From NCBI GenBank assembly GCA_029213265.1, contig JARGNG010000002.1, positions 218,388 through 282,387 of the forward strand: a stretch of 64,000 nucleotides of DNA, given 5' to 3'. This document shows, piece after piece, positions 18,966 through 27,772 of this stretch (within the stretch, counting starts at the first letter, position 1; every line of letters begins with the position of its first letter). This DNA comes from Verrucomicrobiales bacterium. Lineage in GTDB: Bacteria > Verrucomicrobiota > Verrucomicrobiia > Verrucomicrobiales > DEV007. The notes beneath the pieces were generated by a model. That model had not been told where the DNA came from and did no database searches. It worked only from the letters and a program-made list of their open reading frames with translations. The position numbers and the translations under genes were made by a program.

Positions 18966-19075
18966 TCCTCTCTTCTATCGCCCGGCCTGCATCATTGCAA
19001 CGGGGTTCGTGTGTTTCGGCATGGCGGGTTGCCGTCCTTTCAAAGGAATCGTCGAAGTGGGTGGCAACTGATTGA

Positions 19076-21190
19076 ATGAGAGGAATGAATGCCTTCGTCC
19101 GTCTCTCTCTGATTCTGCTCTGTGTCTTTTCGTTTTCCGCAGTAGGCGAGGAAATCGAAGAGGTGATCGCCCCGGCCACCGATGAAAGCCCGCGGAACTC
19201 AGAAGGGGATATCCTTGTTTTACAGGATGGCAGCCTGCTCGCAGCGTGGTCGGAATTCTATGGAGGAAATCGTGATGATTCTGCGGGGCGGATTTCAGCG
19301 AAGAAATCGACCGACGGGGGGCGCACCTGGGGAGAGCGCTGGACGATGGTCGAAAACACGGGCCAGGAAAATGTGATGTCAGTCAGTTTCCTTCGTCTCG
19401 CGTCCGGAGAGATTCTACTTTTCTATCTGGAGAAGAATTCCAGATCCGATCTCGATGTGCTTGTTCGGCGTTCGGACGATGAAGGGAAAACCTGGAGCGA
19501 GCCGGTCACGGTCACGCAGGATGAAGGATATTGGGTCATGAACAATGCGCGGGTCGTGCAGCTGGCGAGCGGTCGCATCGTTTGTCCGACGGCAATGACG
19601 GAGCAGGTCTGGGTGAAGGGTCATGTCTTTCGAACGGTTTGTTTCTATTCCGATGATGAGGGAAAGACCTGGCGGCGTGGTGTTGGAGGCGTTGTTGCCC
19701 CCAGGCGAGGGGCGATGGAACCGGGCCTGATCGAACGCGCCGACGGATCTCTCCTGCAATACATTCGAACGCAAACCGGAAAGCAATGGTTTTCAGTTTC
19801 TAAGAACGGAGCTGATACCTGGAGCGAGTCAGCTCCCTGGACGGTTGTTTCGCCGGAGGCTCCTGCAACCATTGCAAAATTACCGGGAGAGCGCGGCTGG
19901 GTGATTTTCTGCAATCCCAACATCGACGAATCAAACAGTCATCTCGGGAAACGGACTCCTCTCGTCGCGATGACCTCCCATGACGAAGGGAAGACCTGGT
20001 CGAAAGCGAAGGCGATCGAGTCCGACCCTGCCAAAACCTACTCCTACACGAGTGTGGATTTTCACGAAGGCCGCATCTTGCTGACCTGTTACGAGAGCGA
20101 CGAAAAGAATCGCATTTCCTGGAAGTTCCGGAGTCTGCCCCTTGGTTGGCTTCCCGAGGCTCCGGCTCCCGCGCGACTGAACCGGGATAACTTGATGCAG
20201 TTCCGGGGGGCGGACGGCACGCTGAAGCCGGTGGAAACGGAGGGGGATTGGAAAAGCCGTCGCACGGAAATTGTTCGCGGGATGGAGTCGGTCATGGGAC
20301 CTTTCCCGGGACAAGAAAAGCGAGTCAATCTTGAGGTTGAGATCGAGGAAGAGGTCGATATGGGAAGTTACCTCAGAAGGCGAATCACCTACCAAAGTGA
20401 ACCCGGTGCAAGAACTCCCGCCTATCTTTGCATCCCGAAGGCGGCCATCAGGGAGGGAAAGAAAGTCCCTGCCGTGTTGTGCCTTCACCCCACGGACAAT
20501 GTGAACGGTCACAAAGTGGTGGTTGGTCTTGGTGGGAAAGAGAATCGGCAGTATGCCGCTGAACTGGCGGCCCGCGGGTTTGTCACGATTTCCCCGTCCT
20601 ATACTCATCTTGCCGGATATCATCCCAACCTGGAGGAGTTGGGGTATCTGTCAGGAACGATGAAGGCAATCTGGGACAGCTCGCGGGCACTGGATGTTCT
20701 CGAAAGTCTCCCGTTCGTGGAATTGGGAAAGGGCGTGGGTGCGATCGGGCATTCGCTGGGCGGGCACAACGCCATCTACGCAGCAGTATTTGATGAGCGA
20801 ATTTCCGCTGTCGTGAGTAGTTGCGGGTTCGACGCTTATCCCGACTACTACGATGGCGATGACCGGGTTTGGTATTTTGGAAAAGGCTGGTGCCAAATTC
20901 GATACATGCCGCGGATGGCTGACTATCGGGGGCGATTGAACGAGATTCCGTTCGATTTTACGGAAATGCTGGGAGCGCTTGCTCCGAGACCTGTATTTGT
21001 AAATGCTCCGCTCCACGACTCGAATTTCCGGTGGAAGAGTGTCGACCGGTGCGTTTCAGCAGCCGCGCCTGTGTATCGGCTACTGGGAGCCGAAGGCGGC
21101 ATCGAGGTCGAGCATCCCGACTGTGATCATGACTTTCCCGACGAGATGAGGGAACGCGCCTACGCCTTGTTCAAGTCAGTATTGAAGTAA
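19076..21190 (+). CDS. Sialidase-like propeller fused to alpha/beta hydrolase (esterase)
   Basis: The 704-residue exported protein (signal about 1-23) has an N-terminal BNR/sialidase-type propeller (about 25-360). Its Asp boxes include STDGGRTW, SDDEGKTW (twice) and HDEGKTW. The C-terminal alpha/beta hydrolase domain (about 375-704) carries the nucleophile elbow GHSLGGH (Ser560) and a closing HPDCDHDFP with the likely catalytic His. The second domain resembles acetyl xylan or dienelactone-type esterases. Fusion suggests that one enzyme both binds or cleaves a glycan and removes acyl groups from it. An ATG three codons in (19085) is an alternative start. Confidence 0.85.
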   Translation: MRGMNAFVRLSLILLCVFSFSAVGEEIEEVIAPATDESPRNSEGDILVLQDGSLLAAWSEFYGGNRDDSAGRISAKKSTDGGRTWGERWTMVENTGQENVMSVSFLRLASGEILLFYLEKNSRSDLDVLVRRSDDEGKTWSEPVTVTQDEGYWVMNNARVVQLASGRIVCPTAMTEQVWVKGHVFRTVCFYSDDEGKTWRRGVGGVVAPRRGAMEPGLIERADGSLLQYIRTQTGKQWFSVSKNGADTWSESAPWTVVSPEAPATIAKLPGERGWVIFCNPNIDESNSHLGKRTPLVAMTSHDEGKTWSKAKAIESDPAKTYSYTSVDFHEGRILLTCYESDEKNRISWKFRSLPLGWLPEAPAPARLNRDNLMQFRGADGTLKPVETEGDWKSRRTEIVRGMESVMGPFPGQEKRVNLEVEIEEEVDMGSYLRRRITYQSEPGARTPAYLCIPKAAIREGKKVPAVLCLHPTDNVNGHKVVVGLGGKENRQYAAELAARGFVTISPSYTHLAGYHPNLEELGYLSGTMKAIWDSSRALDVLESLPFVELGKGVGAIGHSLGGHNAIYAAVFDERISAVVSSCGFDAYPDYYDGDDRVWYFGKGWCQIRYMPRMADYRGRLNEIPFDFTEMLGALAPRPVFVNAPLHDSNFRWKSVDRCVSAAAPVYRLLGAEGGIEVEHPDCDHDFPDEMRERAYALFKSVLK

Positions 21191-21210
21191 TTGGTTGGAA
21201 TGGTTTCCGA

Positions 21211-22458
21211 ATGAAAAAGAATTCTGCGACGTCCCTTTCCCGGCGACAGTTCACGAAGAGAGCCGGAGTCCTCGCGACGGCGTCCCTGCTGGAGAATCCC
21301 GTTTCGGGGAAGGAGGCAGGAACGGTCGAGCCGCCGTTCCTGACCCCTGCGGCTGATTTCTACGACGTATCCCGCGGCAAGCCGAAACCGCATACTCTGC
21401 GAGGCGAAGACCTAGTACAGGCGGGGCTCACTCCCGAATCGTGGAGCCTCGAAATCAAGGCGGATTCTCTTACGAGGGAAAAGGAAATCGAGTTCCCGGC
21501 CAAGGTGGAAAATTCGTTCACCCTGGCGGAGGGAACAGCGCTCGACTACGCCGGCCTCCTGAAAATGGGGAAGACTCTGGGAGTGAAATATATCAAAGCG
21601 ATTCAGTGTCTGAACATTGCCGAGCCGCTTGGACAGGGTTTGTGGGAGGGCGTTCCGTTGCGGGATGTTCTCCGGTTATGCGGGGAGGTGGAGAATGTTC
21701 GCCGCATCTACTATTGCGGATTTCACAACAACGACCCGAAGCAGATTTTTCAATCTTCGGTCAGCTACACCCAGTCGCTGGAAACTCGCCCGGGAGACTT
21801 TCCGGTGATTCTTGCCTACCGCCTGAACGGGGAGCCGATTTCGTTGGAGCGGGGCGGTCCGGTGCGAATGATCGTTCCGTGGGCACACGGATTCAAATCG
21901 ATCAAGTGGCTCCGGGGAATTTTCCTGACGAACGACTATCAAACGAACGACACCTATGCCCTCAAGAACAACGATCCCGAATCGTTTTTGAAAACGGCGG
22001 CCTACACGCAGGGTGGTCCCGGGGAGTTTTCCACGGGAGTGCCGGTCCAGGTTGAAGGAGAAGTGATCTCAGGTATTTCCGGTCTGAAACGGGTGGAAAC
22101 CTGGCTTCGAAAATTGGAACCGGGAGACGAGCGGCTCGATCAAAAGGCATTGGAAAAGGCGAAGGCGGATTGGAAGCTCTGTGAACTGCTGCCGCCTCCC
22201 GATTGGTCCACCGAACTTCCGGAGGGAACTCCGGCGAAGGAGATACTTGGATTTGATTCCGAAACCGGTGCCCCGTCCACGTGGCCGCTTCCCTACTCGG
22301 TGGCCCGTTGGAGGGTTCGGTGGGAGAGATTGCCGCGGGGCACGTATGAACTGTATGCGAGATCCGTGGATGAAAACGGCTACGCGCAGCCCGAACCGAG
22401 AGCGCTCCGAAAGAGCGGAAAGAACGCGGTGCAATGCCATCGCTTTGAGGTGATTTGA
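21211..22458 (+). CDS. Sulfite oxidase-like molybdopterin enzyme, Tat exported
   Basis: The 415-residue protein has a strong Tat leader (SRRQFTKRAG). The molybdopterin-binding domain of the sulfite oxidase/YedY family follows: the likely Mo-coordinating Cys lies in IQCLN, then GLWEGVPLRDVL, and HGFKSIKWL in the second half. A C-terminal dimerisation-like domain (about 280-415) is seen in GISGLKRVETWLR and WRVRWERLP. No heme domain is present, so electrons must go to a separate carrier. Oxidation of sulfite released by downstream metabolism, or reduction of oxidised sulfur groups, are both possible. It begins 20 bases after the sialidase/esterase gene. Confidence 0.87.
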   Translation: MKKNSATSLSRRQFTKRAGVLATASLLENPVSGKEAGTVEPPFLTPAADFYDVSRGKPKPHTLRGEDLVQAGLTPESWSLEIKADSLTREKEIEFPAKVENSFTLAEGTALDYAGLLKMGKTLGVKYIKAIQCLNIAEPLGQGLWEGVPLRDVLRLCGEVENVRRIYYCGFHNNDPKQIFQSSVSYTQSLETRPGDFPVILAYRLNGEPISLERGGPVRMIVPWAHGFKSIKWLRGIFLTNDYQTNDTYALKNNDPESFLKTAAYTQGGPGEFSTGVPVQVEGEVISGISGLKRVETWLRKLEPGDERLDQKALEKAKADWKLCELLPPPDWSTELPEGTPAKEILGFDSETGAPSTWPLPYSVARWRVRWERLPRGTYELYARSVDENGYAQPEPRALRKSGKNAVQCHRFEVI

Positions 22459-22542
22459 TTGCTTCACGGCGGGCTTTCGCACTCGCGTCATTCAGATCGA
22501 TTCGCACTTGCGTTTCCGTCCGAAGTTTGGTGTGCTTCCCGC

Positions 22543-23193
22543 ATGAAGAAATTCCTGCTTCCTCTTCTTGGATGCTTTGTTGCTGCGGGCTCGCTCTCAG
22601 CAGCGGAGGCGTTCAAAACTCCTTCCTTTGTTAAGGAATTGGAGGATCTCGACAAAGTCATCAGAAAGGCGACCGAGGAAAACAAAGGGGTCACTTTTTT
22701 GCTGATGGAGCCCGGTTCAACGTGAGGCCCTTCCAACGCTGCGAGTTTCGTGGCAATTGATGCGCTGAAAGAAGATTCCGAAATCATCTTCGTGAGTGGT
22801 CTGAATTTGCACAAGTCTCCCGAGGTGGTGCAGGCAGCGATGGCGAGCAAGGAGGCTCGCGGGCCGACGCCGATCATTGCGGTTTTTGACTCCAATGTGG
22901 AAGAACAGCTGGGAGTGGTTCCCTATTTCGATATGAAAGACTCCCATGGCTTCGACGATGTCAAAACGCAGTTGGCGATTCTCCGTGGAAAAGATGCCGA
23001 GCCGACCCTTTCAAAAATGCATGCGCCGGAAGTCTGGAAAGATGTTCGGGGACGATCGATCAATGCGGCCTACGTCCGCAGTTCTGAAGGAGATGTTACG
23101 CTTCGTCTTTCCAACGGGAGACTGGCGACGTTGGCGCTCTCGAAGCTCAACGAAGAAAGTCGCAAGCGGGTTGCTGAATTGGCGGCTGAGTAG
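22543..23193 (+). CDS. Selenoprotein: secreted thioredoxin-like protein with SHD1 domain (in-frame UGA)
   Basis: The gene reads as one 216-residue protein only if the TGA at 22723-22725 is decoded, giving residue U61. Signal peptide: [24 protein letters not shown] thioredoxin-like domain (about 30-150) contains GSTUGPSN, where U-G-P-S lines up with the C-G-P-C active site of thioredoxin; TPIIAVFD later could carry the cis-proline. An SHD1 domain (about 165-212; [14 protein letters not shown] ... [21 protein letters not shown]) ends the protein. The frame, domain and composition continue uninterrupted across the TGA, and a SECIS-like hairpin lies just beyond it. A Cys-to-stop mutation or a sequencing error is the alternative. 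I infer a periplasmic selenol redox function. Confidence 0.8.
22738..22754 (+). promoter_or_regulatory. bSECIS-like hairpin after UGA of the thioredoxin-like gene
   Basis: GCTGCGA (22738-22744) pairs with TCGTGGC (22748-22754): seven pairs, two of them G-U, closing a GUU loop. The loop begins 19 nt after the UGA. Known bacterial SECIS elements have an apical loop about 16-37 nt from the UGA and a G in the first loop positions; both conditions are met. The bulged U known from E. coli fdhF is not evident. Confidence 0.55.
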
Positions 23194-23255
23194 ATTGTCA
23201 AAGTAGGGATCCGCCGATTGGTTTGCTCGAGTCGCCTCCCTCATTCTTCCCTCCC

Positions 23256-25061
23256 ATGATCCGGGTGCTATCCCTTCTCGGGAGCCTTGCTGTTTCCGCC
23301 TCGTCTCTTGCGGAGGAGACGCTCTGGCCGCTCGAAGACACTCGTTCAGCGGTCTTGATCCATGGGGCGGCGCAGCTTGCGGACGGGGTGAAAGGGAGCT
23401 CGCTTGCTCTGGACGGGTGGTCCGTGGTTGAATTGAAAAACTCCGCGGGTCTGAATCCAGATCGCAACGGGTTCACCGTATCCGCCTGGTTCAACCCCTA
23501 TGGACTGACCGGTGATCAGCAAATGATCGTTGGAAAAAACCGCTATTCGATGGATGAACGGCAGTGGGGGATCCTGATGGAGCGGGACGGGGAAATCCGG
23601 GCCTATCTTCGGGACGGGGGCTGGAAGACGATTGCCAGTGAGGTCCCGTTTCACCCGGGCCACTGGTGCCATGCCGCCCTGGTCGTCGGGGACAAGGGAG
23701 CTCAATTTTTTGTGAACGGAAAGCTGGCCGGGGAGGTGGTGTTAGAAAATCCGATCTCCTCCACGGCTGCGCCGATCACGCTGGGTGGCATTCGAGAGGG
23801 CGAAAATCTGCGACAGCAGTTTTTCGGCGCGATTGATGAAGTGCGCTATGAACCACGGGTTCTCACCGCAGTGGAGATTTCGGAGAAATATGAGCCGGTT
23901 TCCTCGAGGCACGAGATCCCCGTCCGGAATCCAGTGCCCGGAGCGCAGCCTGATCCGGCCCGGGACGAAATCGAGGAGCAGCATGCGAAGGCGGATCGGT
24001 CGGCTTTGATTTTTGATGGGAAGAGTCCGGACAAGCTCGCCTGCGACACGACCTTGCGGAAAATGCCCGATGGATCCTGGGTTATGATCATGCTGGGGGG
24101 AGGAGACACAGAGCCGGTTCCGGAGAACCGCGTTTTTCTCACTCGGAGTCTGGACGAGGGAAAAACCTGGTCACCGTTGAAGGCAATCGACCTGGGAGTG
24201 AAGTCGAAGAATCCGAAAACTGCCCTCGTCCCCTCGGAATTGATGGTTCACGAAAATCGCTGCACGATGTTTGTTGCAACCCATGACGGAACCTTCGGAG
24301 ACTGGAAAGAATGGATGACTCACAGCAATGACTCGGGTCGAACCTGGAGCGAACTCAAACCGGTTCCCGGGAGACTGCACGACCGGACTTTTGTTCGCAA
24401 CCATATCGTCACACGGGACGGTCGGATTCTGCTTCCCTTTCAGCATTATGTGAGAGTGGGGGAAACGAGAAAAATTTCAAACGGGCGACGCTTCTCTCCC
24501 CCGACGAATCCGCGCAATGGCGTGCTCATGAGCGAAGACGGTGGAAAGACCTGGACCGAGCACGGCAACATCCGGTTGAGCAACGATGACAACTACCATG
24601 GCTGGGCGGAAAACAACATAGTCGAACTTTCGGACGGCCGTATCTCCATGATCATTCGCGCCGATCGTCTTGGCGGATTCCTCTACCACGCTGAATCACA
24701 CGACGGCGGCCGCACCTGGCCGGAGTTCGCGAAGAGAACAGACATCCCCAATCCCGGGTCAAAGGCGACGCTCTATCCTCTCGGGGAGGATACAGTCGCG
24801 CTGCTGCACAATCCGAATCCACGTCGTAGAAGTCCGCTTGCCCTCTGGGTCAGCTTTGACGGGATGAAAACCTGGCCTTATCAGCGGGTTCTCCTCGAAG
24901 ATTCCGAATATGATCGTAGTGGTCGCTTCAATTACCCGGATGGATTTGTCAGTGAAGATGGAAAGTGGCTCCACTTTGCCTTCGATTATTCCCGCTATCA
25001 GGGCGTTTACGTAGGAGCGAGACTCCCGGAGGCGACCGGGAAGGCAGGGGAAGGACGCTAG
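23256..25061 (+). CDS. LamG domain plus sialidase-like (BNR) protein
   Basis: The start at 23256 opens a signal peptide ([21 protein letters not shown]). The 601-residue protein has a concanavalin/LamG domain at about 30-215 ([37 protein letters not shown]). A sialidase-type beta-propeller follows (about 250-600), with Asp boxes [30 protein letters not shown] and [10 protein letters not shown]. The role is presumably an exported exo-sialidase or another glycan hydrolase; the sialidase arginine triad cannot be confirmed by eye. It is the next gene after the selenoprotein, 62 bases away. Confidence 0.85.
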   Translation: MIRVLSLLGSLAVSASSLAEETLWPLEDTRSAVLIHGAAQLADGVKGSSLALDGWSVVELKNSAGLNPDRNGFTVSAWFNPYGLTGDQQMIVGKNRYSMDERQWGILMERDGEIRAYLRDGGWKTIASEVPFHPGHWCHAALVVGDKGAQFFVNGKLAGEVVLENPISSTAAPITLGGIREGENLRQQFFGAIDEVRYEPRVLTAVEISEKYEPVSSRHEIPVRNPVPGAQPDPARDEIEEQHAKADRSALIFDGKSPDKLACDTTLRKMPDGSWVMIMLGGGDTEPVPENRVFLTRSLDEGKTWSPLKAIDLGVKSKNPKTALVPSELMVHENRCTMFVATHDGTFGDWKEWMTHSNDSGRTWSELKPVPGRLHDRTFVRNHIVTRDGRILLPFQHYVRVGETRKISNGRRFSPPTNPRNGVLMSEDGGKTWTEHGNIRLSNDDNYHGWAENNIVELSDGRISMIIRADRLGGFLYHAESHDGGRTWPEFAKRTDIPNPGSKATLYPLGEDTVALLHNPNPRRRSPLALWVSFDGMKTWPYQRVLLEDSEYDRSGRFNYPDGFVSEDGKWLHFAFDYSRYQGVYVGARLPEATGKAGEGR

Positions 25062-25154
25062 ACGGGGCTCAGGAAGATCCGGTTTCCGGAACGTTGATGG
25101 CAACCGGGATGATTGGTGCTTTCCTTGTGGCAGGTTTTTGTCTTTCTTTCTCCT

Positions 25155-26150
25155 ATGTCATCTCTGTCCAAAGTTGTCATCACGGACCTGATCACCGAAC
25201 CGCTCGATTATGAGCGGAGTATCCTCGATGGCCATGCCGAGGTGATGGCTCTCGATGCGAAAAGCGAGGGCGATCTGGCCGGGCACATCGAAGATGCCGA
25301 CGCGGTGATGGTCTATCACTACTTTCGTTTCACGAAGGCGAGTATCGACCGGATGGAAAACTGCAAAGTGATTGTTCGTCCCGGGGTCGGCTACGACGGG
25401 ATTGATTGCGAAGCGGCCCGGGAGCGGGGCATTCCCGTTTGCAATGTTCCCGACTACGGGACCGAAGAAGTCGCTGACTCGGCTTTGGCGATGACCCTGA
25501 ATCTGACACGGGGAACCCATTTTCTGAACAGCCGTCTCCGCCGGGGCCTCGGCGAATGGAATGTCGACCAGGCCGCGCCGATTCGGCGCCTGCGGAACCG
25601 GATATTTGGAATTATCGGATGCGGACGCATTGGAACGGCGGCGGCTCTTCGTGCGAAGGCCTTTGGATTTGAAGTGATATTTTACGATCCGTATTTGCCG
25701 GATGGTGTCGAGAAAGCACTGGGCGTCAAGCGGGTCGACAATCTTGCTGATTTGCTGGCGAATTCCTACGTCGTGAGTGTCCATTGTCCGCTCACGGATG
25801 AGACGCGCGGAATGATCGGATCGGAGGAGATCGGGCAGATGTCGAAAGGGACCTTTCTCGTGAACACCGCGCGTGGAGGCATTGTTGATACACCTGCTGT
25901 GATCGATGCTCTCTCCAGCGGGCATCTCACCGGGACCGGAATTGATGTGTTGGAAAAGGAGCCCCCACCGGAAGATTCCAAAGTCCTTGCCGCGTGGCGG
26001 AATCCGGATCATCCCGCGCACGATCGATTGATTCTCAATCCGCACACGGCTTTCTATTGTGAAGAGGGCTGCGAAGAATTCCGAACCAAAGGAGCGTCGG
26101 AAGTGTTGCGGGCCTTGAAAGGTGAGCCCTTGCGAAATGTCGTGAACTGA
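25155..26150 (+). CDS. D-2-hydroxyacid dehydrogenase (CtBP/phosphoglycerate dehydrogenase-like)
   Basis: I start at the ATG at 25155; upstream in-frame sequence is hydrophobic but unlike the family's N-terminus. The 331-residue product has the NAD-binding GIIGCGRIG, then VNTARGGIVD (catalytic Arg), DVLEKEPP (Glu) and LNPHTAFY (catalytic His), in the standard order of D-isomer 2-hydroxyacid dehydrogenases. RPGVGYDGID is the typical substrate-loop stretch. It resembles the C-terminal-binding-protein branch. It is cytoplasmic, interconverts a 2-keto acid and a D-2-hydroxy acid, and lies 30 bases before the RidA gene, so the two are probably in one operon. Confidence 0.9.
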   Translation: MSSLSKVVITDLITEPLDYERSILDGHAEVMALDAKSEGDLAGHIEDADAVMVYHYFRFTKASIDRMENCKVIVRPGVGYDGIDCEAARERGIPVCNVPDYGTEEVADSALAMTLNLTRGTHFLNSRLRRGLGEWNVDQAAPIRRLRNRIFGIIGCGRIGTAAALRAKAFGFEVIFYDPYLPDGVEKALGVKRVDNLADLLANSYVVSVHCPLTDETRGMIGSEEIGQMSKGTFLVNTARGGIVDTPAVIDALSSGHLTGTGIDVLEKEPPPEDSKVLAAWRNPDHPAHDRLILNPHTAFYCEEGCEEFRTKGASEVLRALKGEPLRNVVN

Positions 26151-26180
26151 GTTGGCTCGACTGTATCAGTAACGAATCAA

Positions 26181-27341
26181 ATGCGTAGACTTGCTGCCGG
26201 ATTCAGTTTTTTTTGGTTGTCCTTCTCCGGATTTACCGCCGTCGGGGAGGAGTGGACACACTTTTCAGAAGGAGAGGATGATCTCGCCTACGCCGTAGCT
26301 GTGCATCGCGGCGCGCTCGTCTACACGCGACAGTTCTTTGCCTCCGGCGAGTCGGGTGGAGAGGGGATGATCGAGGAGCTGTCCGGGATTGCCGATGCCT
26401 GCGGAGCCAGCTTGCAAAGGGTCGTGAGACTGAATTTCTTTCTCTCCGACAATTCAGCTGAGCGGAGAGAACAGGCCGAGGCTCTGCTCAGGAAATGCTG
26501 GCCGCGCGGAAAAACACCTGCGGTCACTTTCATTCCGGGTGCCCTGCCTGACGATGTGACCATGGCTTGCGATGCGGTGATCCTCGCCGCCGGCAAAGCA
26601 AAAGAGGTGAGTCGTATTGGGAGCACTTCCGGAGTTGTTCATGCAAAAATTGCCCCGGCTTCCTGCGATCTTGTTTATGCGTCCGGTCGTGTTGCGAAGG
26701 GAGCTTCGTTTCAGGAATCGATTCCCGCAGCGATGAAGCTGATTCTCGATGAATACCTCTTTCCGCAAGGGTGCGATTCCGGCGATGTTCTTCAAATCCG
26801 GGCCTACGTGAATGAGATGGATCGGGTGGGAGATGCGAAGCGGCTGATCGAAAGGCACTTCCCGAAAGGCAATGCTCCTCCTATTGTCTTTGTCGAATGG
26901 GCGAGAGAAGACACCGTGGAAATTGAAATGATTGCCGCAGCTCCCGAAAGGGAAGCTCCGGAAGAAATGGTAAGTTTCTATACGCCACCAAATTTGAAGC
27001 CGTCTCCAGCCTTCAGTCGGGTCGCCATTTTGCATGGACAGGAGATCGTATTTTTTAGCGGGGTGTCGGGAGAATCGGGATTGGCGCCGGGGGAGGAAGT
27101 GGAAAGCCTCTTCCGGATTCTGGAAAGGCGTGTCGTGGACGTCGGATCCGATATGAGCCATCTCATAAAGGCTACCTACCTGGTGAGCGATCGTGAGATG
27201 GATGCGACGTTCAGCGAATTGCGGCTTCGGCACCTGGACCCCGATCGTCCTCCCGCCGCATCGAAGGTCTTTCGGTCTTTCGTTGATGCAGAGGGACGGG
27301 CCTTGCTCATCGACCTGATCGCAACCCAACCTTCCCCATAG
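26181..27341 (+). CDS. Triple RidA/YjgF-domain protein with signal peptide
   Basis: The 386-residue protein begins with an export leader (MRRLAAGFSFFWLSFSGFTAVG). Three RidA/YjgF-like segments follow. The first (about 32-138) runs from LVYTRQFFASG to AVTFIPGALPDD. The second (about 150-255) runs from LVYASGRVAKG to PPIVFVEWAREDTVEIEMIAA. The third (about 265-384) runs from IVFFSGVSGESG to ALLIDLIATQ. Single RidA proteins are about 130 residues, deaminate enamine/imine intermediates and form trimers, so this chain may be a pseudo-trimer in one polypeptide. The catalytic arginine of RidA is not obvious in each repeat. Confidence 0.78.
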   Translation: MRRLAAGFSFFWLSFSGFTAVGEEWTHFSEGEDDLAYAVAVHRGALVYTRQFFASGESGGEGMIEELSGIADACGASLQRVVRLNFFLSDNSAERREQAEALLRKCWPRGKTPAVTFIPGALPDDVTMACDAVILAAGKAKEVSRIGSTSGVVHAKIAPASCDLVYASGRVAKGASFQESIPAAMKLILDEYLFPQGCDSGDVLQIRAYVNEMDRVGDAKRLIERHFPKGNAPPIVFVEWAREDTVEIEMIAAAPEREAPEEMVSFYTPPNLKPSPAFSRVAILHGQEIVFFSGVSGESGLAPGEEVESLFRILERRVVDVGSDMSHLIKATYLVSDREMDATFSELRLRHLDPDRPPAASKVFRSFVDAEGRALLIDLIATQPSP

Positions 27342-27357
27342 AATTTTTCCCCGTGTG

Positions 27358-27696
27358 ATGAGCCTCGACTATCAATCCCTCCTCGGCTGGCGCGACGGCG
27401 CCAGGAAAATGCATATCCATCTCACAGAGATTCCGGATACCTCGAAACACGAATCCTACGAGCATGAGCACATCGCCGAAGAAGCATTCTATTTGCTGGA
27501 AGGATCGGCGGAGTATCGGTTCGGAGGAAAGACGATCACAGCGGGACCGGGAGAAGTAGTCTTCATTCCGTCCGGGCTGCGGCATGCTCAAATCAGGTAT
27601 CTGACTCCTACGATGCGATATTTGACGATTCGGACAGTCGAGCCGGACGACGAACCCTGCTGCTGCGGAGAGGATCGGGAACCGGCCGGCGACTGA
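27358..27696 (+). CDS. Small cupin-domain protein
   Basis: The 112-residue protein starts at the ATG at 27358; a GTG one codon upstream is possible. A single cupin barrel is visible: SYEHEHIAEEAFYLLEGSAEYRFGG is the first motif, with two His and a Glu, and PGEVVFIPSGLRHAQIRY is the second, with the third His, so a metal site is likely. The tail ends in CCCGED, which adds a Cys cluster. No signal is seen, so it is cytoplasmic. It follows the RidA gene after 16 bases and may bind or isomerise a keto sugar or keto acid; the ligand is not known. Confidence 0.83.
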   Translation: MSLDYQSLLGWRDGARKMHIHLTEIPDTSKHESYEHEHIAEEAFYLLEGSAEYRFGGKTITAGPGEVVFIPSGLRHAQIRYLTPTMRYLTIRTVEPDDEPCCCGEDREPAGD

Positions 27697-27772
27697 GCGA
27701 TCGGTCCAATATCGAGATACCCAATAGCGGGATATCTTTTGAAGTCATCTTCCGATAGTCTTCGGGAAATCC

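Noticed and set aside
22456..22458. TGA at the end of the molybdoenzyme gene, in the same frame as the selenoprotein, as a second Sec codon
   Set aside because: The frame is open between the two genes, but a signal peptide starts at 22543 and the 28 codons between look non-coding. I treat this TGA as a normal stop.
26454..27329. Open frame on the minus strand (291 codons)
   Set aside because: It is antisense to the triple RidA gene, and its sequence is rich in His, Arg and Phe with no domain.
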